NCBI GenBank assembly: GCA_900618425.1
Contig: UZAN01044358.1
Coordinates: 1 to 20,228, forward strand
Source: Echinostoma caproni
Taxonomy: Eukaryota > Platyhelminthes > Trematoda > Plagiorchiida > Echinostomatidae
Direction: 5' to 3'
DNA: 20,228 nt
The notes under the pieces were generated by a model, which did no database searches, was not told the origin of the DNA, and saw only the letters and a list, made by a program, of their open reading frames with translations. Positions within the stretch are counted from its first letter, which is position 1. Every line of letters begins with the position of its first letter. This document shows positions 19,589 through 20,228 of the stretch, one piece after another. Made by a program: the position numbers and the translations under genes.

Positions 19589-20228
19589 GTAACAGTACAA
19601 GACCAGTATTCGAAGAGCCAAACACCGCAAGGTCAACTTTCGAGGATCAACTTGGGCTATATTTTCAGTTCTTTCAGTATTGTGGATGATGCGTGAGTAG
19701 TATGTAGCCAAATAATTTATCAATTTATTTAAGTTAGTATATTTTCATTAATTGGCTTATTTACAATACGCAGAAGAGATATACAATTTAGAATAACTGT
19801 GTTCAGCTAAGTAATCATTTTAATTAAATAGGAATCATTCATTGGAAAAAATGAATTTCCATAAAGCTTTGCATAAAATATTTTTCAAATCTGAGTTGTA
19901 ACTTTTGATCTACTTCAAATGATATCACGACACTCAAGGTCGCGCAAATTCAAACGGTGATAGAAGAGAAATAACACAGAAGTTGAAGATCCTAATTTGC
20001 GATTTTGTTTCATATCTCTCAAAAATAAAAACAACACAAACTTCTTAGCAGAAAGCGATAAACACAGTGCTGTTCTGCGCGCTAAATCCTAACAGAAAGG
20101 ATCAAAACTGCGGGTACTTGTAGTCCGGGAAAGTGTTTTAAAAGCTTCCAATAACCACCTAAGCAGCATTTGTGCATGCAAACTCCGGAATAAAAATGAT
20201 TTACAGCTAAGGACGATTGTTCAACAAA
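19589..20228. other. Non-coding stretch, no feature seen
   Basis: AT-rich sequence to the window end. No open frame, promoter motif or repeat could be supported here. Confidence 0.5.

Noticed and set aside
1..20228. CRISPR arrays, bacterial operons, riboswitches or integrated phage
   Set aside because: No regularly spaced repeats, no gene packing and no ribosome-binding-site pattern; all coding evidence is eukaryotic in style.

Overview
The window looks like repeat-rich, non-coding nuclear DNA of a eukaryote, most likely a flatworm and probably a trematode (inference). It is AT-rich, has no operon-like gene packing and no open frame longer than 112 codons, and carries two single-base N calls (5220 and 8834). 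The repeats are the best evidence for the lineage. Several short tRNA-derived retroposons (SINEs) carry hammerhead ribozymes, the architecture known from the schistosome Sm-alpha SINE. There is also a decayed CR1/jockey-type reverse transcriptase of the kind common in trematode genomes. The species cannot be named from the sequence.

Layout. 1-3565: mostly featureless, with weak minus-strand exon candidates (1137-1351, 2736-2782), a short minus-strand frame (1516-1677) and a TG/TA microsatellite (2341-2371). 3566-4212: a cluster of three tRNA-derived repeat heads; the last, on the minus strand, has clear A and B boxes and a hammerhead (4076-4119). 4213-7955: nothing convincing. 7956-8290: the best exon candidate (minus, one membrane segment) with a SINE/hammerhead relic about 50 bases upstream of its acceptor. 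8756-9470: reverse transcriptase pseudogene, minus strand. 10231-10382: another minus-strand exon candidate. 11225-11375: plus-strand SINE with an intact-core hammerhead. 14200-14635: two minus-strand protein-like frames. 16398-16480: minus-strand exon candidate. 16610-17015: two hammerhead SINE copies in inverted orientation. 19514-19588: possible minus-strand first coding exon.

The strongest content is the set of five hammerhead copies in two sequence types. Stems II and III differ in sequence between copies but stay paired, while the catalytic core is nearly constant. One copy (11319-11363) has every conserved core base and six paired bases in stem I, and one (16916-16960) has the full core with one stem I mismatch. 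Two have damaged positions and one is a relic. The minus-strand exon candidates have splice-like ends, and several have compatible phases, so the window may lie mostly within introns of one minus-strand gene. No protein family could be assigned, so the exon calls are low confidence. Open frames of this length are expected by chance at this base composition.
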